Positions 18,004-27,668 are shown, counted from the first letter of the stretch. The stretch: DNA of 64,000 bases from Kibdelosporangium aridum (GCF_900176515.1 NZ_FWXV01000001.1:2080699-2144698); one strand, 5' to 3'. Numbers and translations: made by a program. The notes: a model not told the origin generated them from the letters alone.

Positions 18004-20046
18004 GTGGCTGTGACGGATGACGGCGGATCCAGGCCGCCGAACCAGAGTCGGACACCCACTCCCTTCCAGATACCCGCACCGCCGCCGCACTTCGTGGGAC
18101 GTGACCGAGAACTGGCCGACTTAGCTCGATGGGTCACCTCGGAGCCGCGCGGACCCCGGACGATTGTTCTCAGCGGACCGGCTGGCGTCGGCAAGACAGC
18201 CTTGGCGTTGCAGTGGGTTGCCACATTGCGGGAGACCTACGTCGACGGCCTGTTGTTCGCGGATCTGGGAAGGGGATCGCTGGGTCCGGTCACCCCGTCC
18301 GACACGCTGGAAGGCTTTCTCCTGGCTTTGGGGGTCGAGGGAAAACGCATACCCGTCGACTACGGGCAACGGGAAGCCCTCTACCGATCAGTGACGGCAG
18401 ATCTACGGCTGGTGGTACTGCTCGACAACGCACAGTCCGCGACCCAGGTCCGCCCCCTTCTGCTGGCCGGCGAACACAGCGTGGTCGTGGTGACGAGCCG
18501 GTTCCGGTTGTCCGGCTTGGCCTTGGATGGCGCGCAGTGGCTTGACGTCAATCCACTCGATGTTGCGCAGTCTCTTGCCGTGCTCCGCCGCATGGCCGGC
18601 GACAAGCGTGTCGACGCGGAGTCGGATTCGGCGCACGAGCTTGCGGTGCTGTGCGGCGGCCTGCCTCTTGCCCTGACGATTGTCGGTGCGCGCCTGGCCA
18701 CACGTCCCAAGCGGCGGTTGGCCAATGAAGCCGCCAATCTGCGGGTCGAAAACCGACGCCTCGCCGAGATGGCGCTCGCCGGAGCCGCGTCGATCGAAGC
18801 AGTGTTCGACGTGTCCTATTTGGACCTGTCCGAGGATGCCGCACTGGCGTATCGCTCATGCGCCTGGCACCCCGGGCCCGACTTCGGCATCGGCGTGGCC
18901 GCGGCGATGCTCGGCTGGGGTGAGCGGCGTGCCGAATCAGCGTTGGACGCCTTACTGGAAGCCAACTTCCTCGTGGAAATCGACGACCGGAGGTTCACTT
19001 ACCACGATCTGCTCAGGGTTCACGCTCGGCAGCACGCCGAGGAAGCGGAACGCTCAGATCTGCGGCAGATCACGCTCCGACGGGCGATAGAGTGGTATCT
19101 GGACCAGGTCATGTCAGCCGAGCTGGCGATCCACCCCCATCGACCCAGAGTCAGCGACCGGTTCGTCACCGCGACGGATGACAGATTCGATTCCGAACAG
19201 AACGCCTTGCTCTGGCTCGAATCGCACCGCGTGCACCTCACCTCCGCCGTGGAGATCGCCGCGAACGGGGCGTGGCATGAGCTCGTGTGGCAGCTCTGCG
19301 AAGCCCTGTGGGGCTTCTTCTTACACACTCGGCACTACCGCGACTGGATCCGCTTGCACCAGCTCGGCATCACTGCGGCGCAGCACGACGCAGCCCGTAG
19401 AGCCGAAGCACGAATGCGATCACAGCTGGGCTTCGCGTACGCCAAGCTGCGGCGTTATGACGAGGCGATCGCCGAGAACACATTGGCATTGCGGCTCTCC
19501 GAGCAGGAAGGGGACATCCAAGGCATGGCCACAGCCACGTCACAACTCGGGCGGGCCGCACGGGAAGTGGGTGAGTTGTCAGAAGCCCTGCGTTACTACG
19601 ATCAAGCGCGGCAACTGCAGCAGGAAATCGGACAATGGCGCGGCGTCGCACTGTGCCGCAGACGGATAGGGCAGATCCTCAGCAAGCTCGGCCGCCATGA
19701 CGAGGCACGGCACGAACTCATAGCGGCGGGCGCGACCATGCGAGACCTCGGCGACACGACGCAGCACGCTCGAACGCTTTCGGCGCTCGCGGAGGCACAC
19801 ATCCGCGCGGGCAAGCCCGAGCTTGCCCGGCCGTGCCTCCACGAAGCGCTATCTCTCATGCGTGACTTCGGTTCACCCTACTATCAAGCCGAAATTCTCG
19901 CCCAGATCGGCGACCTCGCCAGACAACAGGGTGATACCGAGTCCGCAATGGACAGTTATCGGGTCGCAGCCGAGCTGTACGCGGCTGTCGGCGACCCCAA
20001 CGCTGATGTCATGCGGGCCCATCTGACCGCGCTGATCGACGAGTGA
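18004..20046 (+). CDS. STAND NTPase with NB-ARC and TPR domains
   Basis: 680 residues from GTG 18004 (GTG 18010 is an alternative). After a Pro-rich leader, PPPHFVGRDRELADLARW opens the NB-ARC module: P-loop GPAGVGKTALAL at about residues 58-69, Walker B LRLVVLLDNAQSA near 135, SRFRL sensor, CGGLPLALTIVG (GLPL motif) and a winged-helix part ending YHDLLRVHARQHA. Residues about 430-670 are TPRs (LGFAYAKLRRYDEAIAENTLAL and similar). It resembles the C-terminal two thirds of AfsR-type regulators without the DNA-binding module. Three in-frame TTA codons (18121, 18952, 19321) suggest dependence on the rare leucyl-tRNA. Its 3' end overlaps the convergent small gene by 38 bp. Confidence 0.85.
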   Translation: MAVTDDGGSRPPNQSRTPTPFQIPAPPPHFVGRDRELADLARWVTSEPRGPRTIVLSGPAGVGKTALALQWVATLRETYVDGLLFADLGRGSLGPVTPSDTLEGFLLALGVEGKRIPVDYGQREALYRSVTADLRLVVLLDNAQSATQVRPLLLAGEHSVVVVTSRFRLSGLALDGAQWLDVNPLDVAQSLAVLRRMAGDKRVDAESDSAHELAVLCGGLPLALTIVGARLATRPKRRLANEAANLRVENRRLAEMALAGAASIEAVFDVSYLDLSEDAALAYRSCAWHPGPDFGIGVAAAMLGWGERRAESALDALLEANFLVEIDDRRFTYHDLLRVHARQHAEEAERSDLRQITLRRAIEWYLDQVMSAELAIHPHRPRVSDRFVTATDDRFDSEQNALLWLESHRVHLTSAVEIAANGAWHELVWQLCEALWGFFLHTRHYRDWIRLHQLGITAAQHDAARRAEARMRSQLGFAYAKLRRYDEAIAENTLALRLSEQEGDIQGMATATSQLGRAAREVGELSEALRYYDQARQLQQEIGQWRGVALCRRRIGQILSKLGRHDEARHELIAAGATMRDLGDTTQHARTLSALAEAHIRAGKPELARPCLHEALSLMRDFGSPYYQAEILAQIGDLARQQGDTESAMDSYRVAAELYAAVGDPNADVMRAHLTALIDE

Positions 20047-20449
20047 TCCCAAACGGCCAGCTCGCCAACTGATGCCCAGACACAACCCAGCCATACACTC
20101 CAGCCAAGCGCGGTAACAGATCGCACGGTTCAGCGACAAGGCTCGTTGAGCTGGCGCCATCACACACGTACCACTCGCCACGCGACCGTGCAGACGCCCA
20201 TATCACTTCGTACCCGGACAGGACCACCGCCGGACCTGATTGGATCACGACGTCGGCAACCGCACACCAGCGCGCGGAAGCCTCAGCGGCTTCCACGAAC
20301 AGGCCATCACCGGTGCCTATCCTCTCGTCTGTCGAGTACCACGCCACCGCGTAAACCCCTGTACTGAGCGTGCGGACAACAGCCGTCAGATAGACCACCC
20401 GAGCACCGCCACAGAAGGTCACGTCTTGGGAGTACATCGTCCGCCTCAT
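20009..20449 (-). CDS. Conserved-looking small protein coupled to the TagF-like gene
   Basis: A 146-residue hypothetical protein. The start ATG 20449 overlaps the stop of the upstream TagF-like gene in an ATGA arrangement (20446-20449), the strongest evidence that it is a real, translationally coupled gene. The sequence (VVYLTAVVRTLSTGVYAVAWYS, GLFVEAAEASARWCAVADVV, GYEVIWASARSRGEWYVCDG) suggests a small alpha/beta fold with several Cys and Trp residues, no signal peptide and no membrane helix. The 3' end overlaps the end of the convergent STAND gene by 38 bp. No family recognised. Confidence 0.5.
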   Translation of the reverse strand: MRRTMYSQDVTFCGGARVVYLTAVVRTLSTGVYAVAWYSTDERIGTGDGLFVEAAEASARWCAVADVVIQSGPAVVLSGYEVIWASARSRGEWYVCDGASSTSLVAEPCDLLPRLAGVYGWVVSGHQLASWPFGITRRSARSDGPA

Positions 20450-21636
20450 ATCCAGAGAGGGCTTGGCAACGGTACTGGACACAAGGACGGTCGCCACGAC
20501 GGTTCGGGGAGTCCTAGCAACCGGTACATGCATGTTCGAAGGATGCTGGCGGCGCGGCCGGGACGTGACGAGATCACCTTTGCCATGTCGTTGCGACGAC
20601 CGACGCCACCACGCAGTTGCGGAACTATCGGCTTACTCATATCCAGCCTCGGCGAATGCCGTGCGAGCCGGTCGGCGATGCTTCCCTTGTGGATGTCGTG
20701 TTCGGGGTAAGCAGCCAAGCTCACCGTCCGCCCGATCGCCGCAGCGTAGCTCGTTGTCGAGCCGTGATCGCCGATCACGTGATCGCTGGCGATCATTGTC
20801 GCCTGCCAGCCGGCGTCCGGCCGGATGACCCGCAGCCCTCGTGCGATGGCCGGCGCGAGCCACGACCGCACCTGCCACACTCCATGGACCGCCCAGATCA
20901 TCGGGTGCAAAACCGCCGCTGCGACTACTCCGCCCTCACCTAGCAGTCGGTTGTAAAGATCAGGGTGACAGCCGAAAGTCGACGAAGCTGACCACGTCGA
21001 GCTGATCGTGACCAGCCTGTCGTTGTCACCAATCCCCAAGGCGGCCCGATACTGCTTGCGATAAGGCGCACTAGCGCTCATCCGGTCGAGGCAGATATCT
21101 CCGGCGATCACCGCAGTCGGCAGCGCTTCCGGACAGGAACGACGCAACGCGTGTAGTTCCCTTTCATGCGTAAGCGCGATGACAGCAGGCAGCACCCGGC
21201 CGCGGTAGACCAGCAGCTCGGCGTCGAGGCCTGTGGTGGGCCTGGTCGCGCCACGCGCCTTCCGGCTGTAGCGGCGGGACATCAGGTTTCCCGCGCCATG
21301 CGGGAGTATCAGCAGTTTGCCGCGTACCTGCTCGATGTGCCGATGGCTCGCAGCGAGTACCAGGTCCCAAGTATGTTGTCGGGCTTGGTTCCACGGCAGA
21401 CTCAGGCCGCCGCGAGCACTGACGAACTCAGCTGTGTACTGCCAGGCCTCGTCGGCGTGCGGCACGGTAAAAACCGTCTGCACGCGGTGATCGCCGTCCA
21501 ACAACGGCACCAGGTCCATCAATCTCGCGCCCGCGGTCATGGTCGGCACCATCACCAGAACGTTCCGGCACGCCCGCCGAGTCACCCGATATGTCGCGTC
21601 TGCGCCGACCGGGCCTTTCACCCACATCTTGTGCAC
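20446..21636 (-). CDS. TagF-like GT-B-fold protein of unknown function
   Basis: About 396 residues from GTG 21636, with GGGGGAGGAG 6-8 nt upstream. The N-terminal half has Rossmann-like strands (CRNVLVMVPTMTAGARLMDLVPLL and LLILPHGAGN); the C-terminal half reads LVTISSTWSASSTFG, VLHPMIWAVHG, GWQATMIASDHVIGDHGSTTSYAAAIGRTVSLA. This pattern parallels CDP-glycerol glycerophosphotransferases, where the last motif is LITDYSSxxFEYAxLxRP, but the acceptor site and specificity cannot be judged. No teichoic-acid genes are nearby. It forms an operon with the small gene at 20009 and is divergent from the SARP-STAND regulator. Confidence 0.6.
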   Translation of the reverse strand: MHKMWVKGPVGADATYRVTRRACRNVLVMVPTMTAGARLMDLVPLLDGDHRVQTVFTVPHADEAWQYTAEFVSARGGLSLPWNQARQHTWDLVLAASHRHIEQVRGKLLILPHGAGNLMSRRYSRKARGATRPTTGLDAELLVYRGRVLPAVIALTHERELHALRRSCPEALPTAVIAGDICLDRMSASAPYRKQYRAALGIGDNDRLVTISSTWSASSTFGCHPDLYNRLLGEGGVVAAAVLHPMIWAVHGVWQVRSWLAPAIARGLRVIRPDAGWQATMIASDHVIGDHGSTTSYAAAIGRTVSLAAYPEHDIHKGSIADRLARHSPRLDMSKPIVPQLRGGVGRRNDMAKVISSRPGRAASILRTCMYRLLGLPEPSWRPSLCPVPLPSPLWI

Positions 21637-21953
21637 AGTGTGCTCCTCCCCCGAGTCGCTATCGGTACCAGCTTGCGGTCGGCGCACCGCAGCGAGCTGT
21701 CACCGGTCAAGCAGCAGCCGGTCCGTACCGCCGAGAAACACCTGTGGCACCGGCCCAACCGGCACTGTCATCGGCCTAGTAGTACCGTTCACCCTTCAGC
21801 GCGCTTTCAGCGAACCAACAACCAGCCTGATGACTAGGCCGATCGTGCGACTCCTGATAACGAGGACGTCTCATCGAGTCCATTGCACTGAATTGATCAG
21901 ACCGGCCACGCGACAATTGCCGACCATGGATGCCCAGCAGCGGGGTGGTGCTG
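21637..21953. other. Divergent promoter region of TagF-like and SARP-STAND genes
   Basis: This 317-bp stretch lies between two divergent starts and must contain both promoters. No convincing dyad, direct-repeat SARP box or RNA gene was recognised in it. Confidence 0.45.
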
Positions 21954-24935
21954 GTGGAGATACTATTCGGGATCTTAGGGCGTACCGCGATTCGTCTCGA
22001 CGGCGACCTACGGGAAAGCTGGGGACGACCGCGCGAACATGCCATTTTGGCGACACTTCTCATCCACCCCGGCAGAACCGTGACATTTTCCACCTTGATC
22101 GAATGGGCATGGCCGGGCGAAAGCGCTTCGCCACGGGATCCGGCATCGACGTTGCACACGCACGCCGCGCGACTGCGAAAGTCACTCGCCCGATTGCCGA
22201 CCCGCCCGACGGTGGCACCCGGTAACGGCGGTTACCGTCTCCAGGTCGACAAATCGCTGATCGACTATCATCAGTTCAGAACTCTCATGACGCAGGCCCG
22301 TGACCACGCACGCAGGAACGACCCCGTCAAGACGGCCGAACTCGCCGAACAGGCGATCGACCTCTGGCGTGGCGCACCGGTCGAGGACATTCAGAGCGAA
22401 CCTGCCGAAGCATGGCGAACCAGGGTCATCCATGACGAATGGATCCCCGCGCAACTCGTCCTGCTCGAGGCGTGGCTGGCCACGAGACAGTTCGATCAAG
22501 CACTCATCCGGCTCAACGACCTGCAAGCCGATCACTCGCTCGACGTCAACCTGGCCAAACTCCGGATCTCGGCGCTCTACGGACTGTCGCGGCCGGACGA
22601 GGCCACCGCCTATTACCTCGGCATCCACAATAGGCTCCGGTATGAAGCTGACGATGTCACAGTCGACGATCTGCGCAGACATCATGAAACGCTGCGCAAC
22701 CAGCGAGACAACATCATTCCGGCACAGCAAAATCGCGTTCCTCGTCAGATCCCGCACGACGTCGCGAACTTCGTTGGCCGCGCCGCACTGCTCACGGTGT
22801 TGGATGCAACCGTCAGAGAATCACGAACAAGCGGTGTGGTGATCGTGCACGGGATGGCCGGTGTCGGCAAAACGGCTCTGGTAATCCATTGGGCGCACCG
22901 AAGCCGCGAGCATTTTCCTGACGGTGACTTCTATATCGACCTTCATGGATTTTCCGGCAGTCCGGCCATCCCGGCGGGCACCGTAGTTGACGACTTCCTG
23001 ATCACGCTTGGCCACCCACCTGTCGAGAACCAGACGCCACGGGAAAAAGAGGTGCTGCTCAGTCAGCTTCTCGCGGACCGGCGAGCTCTGGTCATTTTGG
23101 ACAACGCGGCGAGCACTGCACACGTCGAACGGCTTATGCCACTGCTGGCCAGTTGTGTCGTGGTGGTCACCAGCCGCCAACGGCTCACCAAATTGAGCAG
23201 GGTCACCGGCGCTCGGCAGGTCTCCGTGCCACCGATGAGCACAAGCGAAGGCAGCGAGCTGCTCACCGTGCGGCTGCACCGCCACCGTGACGTGAATCGA
23301 GACATCGGCACGTACATCTCGACGTTGTGCGGCGGCCTTCCGCTCACCATCACGATCCTGGCTCAGCACATCGCCAACCGGGAATCCGCTCGGCTCAACG
23401 ACTTCATCGACCGATTGACTACTCGCGACCTGATCGGAGACATTGGACTGGACGGCGACGGGGCGAGCAACACCAAGACCTTCTTCGCCTGGTCCTACCG
23501 GTCGCTTGCCACACCTGAGCGCAGGCTTTTTCGGCTGCTCGGTCTGCACCCCGGCCCTGACATCAGCATTGAAGCGGCATGCGCCTGTGACGGACGGTCG
23601 CCGGCCGAAACACGAGAGAGCCTTGGCATCCTGCTAGGCGCGCACCTACTGGAGCAACCGAAGACTTTCGACCGCTATCAGTTCCACGACCTGCTGCGCG
23701 AATTCGCTCTCGACTGTGTCCAGGAGGACGAGCCACCACCCGAACGAGCCGCGGCTGACTTGAGAATGATCGACTACTACCTCGCCGCCGCGATCCAGGC
23801 TCTCAAGACCCTTTACCCCGGGCAGTTGACCGTGCCCGAGCTGCGCACCAGCGACAAGCTTCCGCCAGTTTCCTTTGGTACGCCTCTGGAAGCCAAGTCC
23901 TTCTTCGATCGGGAGCGCACGACGCTCACTGCCGTCATCGCCTATGGAGCCGAACGAGGAAACCATTCACACACTTGGCGCCTCGCGGACACGGTGTCCA
24001 CAGTGTTCAACCGGCACGGGTACTACGAGGACAGCCGGGCGGTCCTCACCGTAGCGGTTTCCTCTGCTGCTGCGGCAGGCGATGCCGATGGCGAAGCGTC
24101 ATCGCTCACCAGCCTTGGCATGGTGCTCACGATCCTCGGTGACCAAGCCGAGGCGCGTCGTTGTTTCACCGCAGCGCTGCGGTTCGCCGAGCAGGCGGGT
24201 CACCAACGCGGCCAAGGTGCGACACTCCATCAACTTGGCAGGCTGGAAATGGCTTGCGGAAACCTGCCCGAGGCAGTGGTGCTGTTCCGGCGTTGCCTGC
24301 GGTTCGTCCAGGCCACCAACGATGACGAAGCGGCCGCGTGGACCTATTGCAGGCTCGGCCAGGTGCTGCGTCTTCTCGATCAGCATGACGAAGCACTGGT
24401 TCACCTGCACCAAGCGCAGTTCCATGCCCAGCGAATAGCGGACGCATCCGCGCTTGCCACGGCGCTCGCGGAGATGGGATCGGTCTTCCAGGACCGCGGC
24501 GAACACCAGCAAGCCGCCACGTACTGCCGGCAAGCACTGTCCGTTGTAGACGCGACACCGATCGCCGATCTCGCGATCAGTGTGCACGTCTGCCAGGCGC
24601 TGGCCGAGATCACCAACAAGCTCGGGATGCACGACCAGGCCTACAGCTATGCGCGCCGCGCGATCGATGTCAGCAAACGCACACACCACATCTCGGCCGA
24701 AGCCCGCTCCTGGGAAGTACTTGCCGAACTGTCCTTCTCACGCGGCGAGACTCCGGACGCGGTCAGCGCATGGCGCCAAGCGTCGGAGCTGTACGACCGA
24801 ATCGGCAACCACAGGCAGTCGACCATCATCAGAGCAGCCATGCGCAGAGCTCAGGCCCGTGACGCCGAGGTCCCACTGGCCCGAAACGAGTCACCGACGC
24901 CAAGGCGGTCCTCATCAGACGTGGTAGATCGATAG
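21954..24935 (+). CDS. AfsR-type SARP regulator with NB-ARC and TPR domains
   Basis: About 993 residues. The N-terminal winged helix (EILFGILGRTAIRL, REHAILATLLIHPGRTVTFSTLIEWAWPG) and bacterial transcriptional activation domain (YHQFRTLMTQARDHAR, LWRGAPVEDI, up to about residue 240) form a SARP module. The NB-ARC module follows (FVGRAALLTVLDAT, P-loop HGMAGVGKTALV near residue 300, LVILDNAAS, CGGLPLTITIL), then TPRs in the last 300 residues. SARP proteins activate secondary-metabolism promoters; no biosynthetic cluster is adjacent. GTG 21954 is preceded by GGGG; ATG 21930 and GTG 21945/21948 are alternatives. A TTA codon lies at residue 8 (21975). Confidence 0.9.
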   Translation: MEILFGILGRTAIRLDGDLRESWGRPREHAILATLLIHPGRTVTFSTLIEWAWPGESASPRDPASTLHTHAARLRKSLARLPTRPTVAPGNGGYRLQVDKSLIDYHQFRTLMTQARDHARRNDPVKTAELAEQAIDLWRGAPVEDIQSEPAEAWRTRVIHDEWIPAQLVLLEAWLATRQFDQALIRLNDLQADHSLDVNLAKLRISALYGLSRPDEATAYYLGIHNRLRYEADDVTVDDLRRHHETLRNQRDNIIPAQQNRVPRQIPHDVANFVGRAALLTVLDATVRESRTSGVVIVHGMAGVGKTALVIHWAHRSREHFPDGDFYIDLHGFSGSPAIPAGTVVDDFLITLGHPPVENQTPREKEVLLSQLLADRRALVILDNAASTAHVERLMPLLASCVVVVTSRQRLTKLSRVTGARQVSVPPMSTSEGSELLTVRLHRHRDVNRDIGTYISTLCGGLPLTITILAQHIANRESARLNDFIDRLTTRDLIGDIGLDGDGASNTKTFFAWSYRSLATPERRLFRLLGLHPGPDISIEAACACDGRSPAETRESLGILLGAHLLEQPKTFDRYQFHDLLREFALDCVQEDEPPPERAAADLRMIDYYLAAAIQALKTLYPGQLTVPELRTSDKLPPVSFGTPLEAKSFFDRERTTLTAVIAYGAERGNHSHTWRLADTVSTVFNRHGYYEDSRAVLTVAVSSAAAAGDADGEASSLTSLGMVLTILGDQAEARRCFTAALRFAEQAGHQRGQGATLHQLGRLEMACGNLPEAVVLFRRCLRFVQATNDDEAAAWTYCRLGQVLRLLDQHDEALVHLHQAQFHAQRIADASALATALAEMGSVFQDRGEHQQAATYCRQALSVVDATPIADLAISVHVCQALAEITNKLGMHDQAYSYARRAIDVSKRTHHISAEARSWEVLAELSFSRGETPDAVSAWRQASELYDRIGNHRQSTIIRAAMRRAQARDAEVPLARNESPTPRRSSSDVVDR

Positions 24936-24954
24936 GCGTCTATGTAGTGACAGT

Positions 24955-25302
24955 TCAGACAGGCGGGGCAACCTCCTGCTGGACCGACAGCACCTCGATC
25001 AAGCCCGCTATCTCCAGCGAGCGGTACGCCGCGCCGTGCGGCGTCGCGGCGATCACCATCTCGACGCCTTTCTCCACGGCTCGTTCCCGACCGGCGATGA
25101 GCGCGGACATCCCGGCTGAGGCCAGGAACGTCACCTCGGCCATGTCCACGACCAGCTTCTTGCCGTTCACCTCGGTCAGCGCGGCGAGGATGGCCTTCTC
25201 CAAGGTTGGCGCCGTACTGAGATCGACTTCCCCGGCAAGGCCCAGCACCCGCGCACCCGACACATCCCGCAGTGGTTTGACCTCAAGCAGCTCACCGACC
25301 AC
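24955..25302 (-). CDS. STAS-domain anti-sigma factor antagonist
   Basis: 115 residues from GTG 25302. The fold and motif of SpoIIAA/RsbV-type antagonists are clear: VLGLAGEVDLSTAPTLEKAI and KLVVDMAEVTFLASAGMSALIAG, in which Ser62 of ASAG is the position normally phosphorylated by an anti-sigma kinase. No kinase or sigma gene is adjacent, so its partner must be encoded elsewhere. Convergent with the SARP-STAND gene 19 bp away. Confidence 0.9.
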   Translation of the reverse strand: MVGELLEVKPLRDVSGARVLGLAGEVDLSTAPTLEKAILAALTEVNGKKLVVDMAEVTFLASAGMSALIAGRERAVEKGVEMVIAATPHGAAYRSLEIAGLIEVLSVQQEVAPPV

Positions 25303-25367
25303 GTGTTATCCCGTTCCTTATGCCTCACATGGACTCGGCAGACCAGATACCCCGCACGCCATGTGGA

Positions 25368-25922
25368 TCAAACCTGCTTTCTCGCCCGGAACGCCGCGGC
25401 CTTGATCCGGTTCTGACACGCGGTCGAGCAGAACCGCTTCGTGCCGTTGCGCGACACGTCCACGAAGACCCGGTCACACGCGGTCGCCGTGCACACGCCG
25501 AGCCGGTCTGCCATCGGGTTGCCGAGCACGATCGCCAGCGCCGTCGCCATCGACGCCGCCCAGCCGCGTGCCCAGCTCGCCGAGCCCGCGTGGAAGTGCA
25601 TGTGCCACGGCTCGCCGTCGTGCTTGATCAGCCTGGGCACCGCGTGGGTGTCCGCCAGCAGCGCGTTGGTCACCCCGCAGGCTTCGTCGATCCGGCCGCC
25701 CTCGACCGCCTCGAAGATCGCTCGCAGCCTCACCGCGTAGCCGCGCAGCTCGTCGACGTCCTTTCGGCTGGGAACCGATCCGTTGGTCAGCCCGCTGATG
25801 TCGGGGTCTTCGGCGGAGTAGTCGCGGCCAAGCGCGTGGCCGGGCGTGAGCACGTTGACCGCCTCGACCGCGGCGGCGACCACGTCGCTTGTGTGACTGT
25901 CAAAGTTCAATTGACCAGTCAC
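25368..25922 (-). CDS. CGNR zinc-finger (ABATE-domain) regulator
   Basis: 184 residues from GTG 25922; a TTG at 25949 is an alternative. The N-terminal ABATE-like helical domain (VVAAAVEAVNVLTPG, LRGYAVRLRAIFEAVEGG) leads to a C-terminal CGNR-type zinc finger: CTATACDRVFVDVSRNGTKRFCSTACQNRIKAAAFRARK. This class is thought to be stress- or ligand-responsive transcription regulators in actinobacteria. Divergent from the methyltransferase gene. A second gene of the same family lies at 30386-30922. Confidence 0.85.
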   Translation of the reverse strand: MTGQLNFDSHTSDVVAAAVEAVNVLTPGHALGRDYSAEDPDISGLTNGSVPSRKDVDELRGYAVRLRAIFEAVEGGRIDEACGVTNALLADTHAVPRLIKHDGEPWHMHFHAGSASWARGWAASMATALAIVLGNPMADRLGVCTATACDRVFVDVSRNGTKRFCSTACQNRIKAAAFRARKQV

Positions 25923-25978
25923 CCCTTCGTCCTCTAGCGTCACTGCCAAACAGAGTATCGACAGTGACGGGGTGGATC

Positions 25979-26737
25979 ATGACCCAGGTGACCAATGACG
26001 TGGCCGAAGCCTGGTTGCGCCGGTGGGACGCGCAGCAAGAGCGGTACGTCGCCGACCGCGAAGAGCGGTTCACGGTGCTGTGCGACATCGTGGAGACGGC
26101 AGTGGAGGGCGTGGCCGAGCCCGTGATCGTCGACCTCGGCTGCGGGCCGGGGTCCCTGGCCGCGCGCCTGCGTGACCGGCTGCCCCACGCCATGATCATC
26201 GGCATCGACTCCGATCCGCTCCTGCTCGGCCTGGCCCGCGCCCATTACACCGGTATCACGTGGGTTGACGCCGATCTGAGCAAGCGCGAGTGGCTGGCCG
26301 AGGTCCCGCCGGTGATCCACGCCGCGGTCTCGACCACGGCGCTGCACTGGCTGGACAACGACCAACTGCTGGAGCTCTATCGCACACTGAGCGGCCTGAT
26401 GGCGCCAGGCGGCGTCTTCGTCAACGGCGACCACATCAAAGTGGGTGACGAACGGCTGGACAAGCTGGCCGAGGTCATCCGGCACCGCCGCGCCGCCCGC
26501 GTCGGCGTGCAGGACAACGAGGACTGGGGGGCGTGGTGGGACGCGGTCAACAGCGCCCCGGAGTTGTCGGCGCTCGCGCAGGCGCGCATCGAGCGCAAGG
26601 CGAAGACGGGCTCGCACAACGAGAACACACTCAGCATCACGGGCCAGGCCGACGCCTTGCGAACCGCGGGCTTCGAGCACGTGGCGCCGCTCTGGCAGGT
26701 CGGTGACGACCACGTCCTGGTAGCGATCAAGGCTTGA
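25979..26737 (+). CDS. Class I SAM-dependent methyltransferase
   Basis: 252 residues from ATG 25979, preceded by GGGGTGG. Motif I (VIVDLGCGPGSLAARL), the acidic strand-2 end (IIGIDSDPLLLGLAR), and motif post-II (AAVSTTALHWLDND) define the SAM-binding Rossmann fold; GLMAPGGVFVNGDH is motif III-like. The overall form resembles trans-aconitate-methyltransferase-type small-molecule methyltransferases. Substrate unknown. The 3' end overlaps the convergent GlxA-type gene by 11 bp. Confidence 0.85.
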   Translation: MTQVTNDVAEAWLRRWDAQQERYVADREERFTVLCDIVETAVEGVAEPVIVDLGCGPGSLAARLRDRLPHAMIIGIDSDPLLLGLARAHYTGITWVDADLSKREWLAEVPPVIHAAVSTTALHWLDNDQLLELYRTLSGLMAPGGVFVNGDHIKVGDERLDKLAEVIRHRRAARVGVQDNEDWGAWWDAVNSAPELSALAQARIERKAKTGSHNENTLSITGQADALRTAGFEHVAPLWQVGDDHVLVAIKA

Positions 26738-27668
26738 ACGTGCGGCGGTAGGCGGCGGGGGTTGTCCGCACGGCGGCGACGAACCGCCTGCGCAGGTTGG
26801 TCGCCGAGGCCAGCCCGACCCGGCGGGCGATCGCCTCGACCGGCAAGTCCGTTTCCTCCAGCAGTGCCCTGGTCGCGGTGATGCGTTGGGCCAGCAGCCA
26901 GCGACCAGGGCTCGTACCGAGTTGCTCGTCGAAGCGCCGGGCCAACGTGCGTGCCGAGACTTGCAGGTACGCGGCCATGTCCTCGACGCTCAGCGGTTCG
27001 TGCAGCCGATCAGACACCCAGTCGAGCAAACGGCCGAGCGACTGGTCGGGCTGGGCCGCTGGCACGTCGGCCGCGTACTGCGTCTGACCGCCCTCGCGAT
27101 GCGGCGGCAACACCATGTGCCGCGCAATGTGCACGGAATGCGCGGCACCGAGGTCGTTGCGAACCAGATGCAGGAGCAAGTCGATACCGGCGCCCGCACC
27201 GGCACTGGTGGCAACGTCTCCGTGGTCGATGTAGAGCACGTCCGAATCGACCTGCACCTTCGGGAACCGCTCACGGAGTTGGTCCGTGCGAGCCCAGTGC
27301 GTTGTCGCACGGCGGTTGTCGAGCAATCCCGTCTGCGCCAGGCCGAACGCTCCCGTGCAGATCGACACCACGCGGCAGCCACGCTTGTGCGCCCGTTTCA
27401 CCTTCTTCAGCACCGCGGGCGAGAGCGGTGCGTCAATTGGGCGCCGGCTGGAAACGAGCACGGTGTCCGCGGAGTCCAATGCGGACAGTCCCTCGGTGAC
27501 CAGCATGTCGTAGCCCGCGGTCGTCGGGACCGGCCCGGGTTTCTCGGCGCAGATCCGCAAGTCGTAGTACTGAGGCAGGCAGTCCCGCTTGATGCCGAAC
27601 ACTTCCGCGGCACAGGCGAGTTCGAAGGTCGACTGGATCGGCTGGGCGAGGGCCACCACGCGGTGCAT
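26727..27668 (-). CDS. GlxA-family transcriptional regulator (DJ-1/PfpI + AraC HTH)
   Basis: 313 residues. Residues 1-180 form a class I glutamine amidotransferase-like (DJ-1/PfpI) domain with the nucleophile-elbow-like VVSICTGAFGLAQTGLLDNRRATTHW; residues 210-310 carry two AraC HTH motifs (LSVEDMAAYLQVSARTLARRF and LPVEAIARRVGLASATNLRRRF). Such regulators respond to small metabolites. It is divergent from the cupin gene at 27740, which is a likely target by position. Confidence 0.9.
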   Translation of the reverse strand: MHRVVALAQPIQSTFELACAAEVFGIKRDCLPQYYDLRICAEKPGPVPTTAGYDMLVTEGLSALDSADTVLVSSRRPIDAPLSPAVLKKVKRAHKRGCRVVSICTGAFGLAQTGLLDNRRATTHWARTDQLRERFPKVQVDSDVLYIDHGDVATSAGAGAGIDLLLHLVRNDLGAAHSVHIARHMVLPPHREGGQTQYAADVPAAQPDQSLGRLLDWVSDRLHEPLSVEDMAAYLQVSARTLARRFDEQLGTSPGRWLLAQRITATRALLEETDLPVEAIARRVGLASATNLRRRFVAAVRTTPAAYRRTFKP

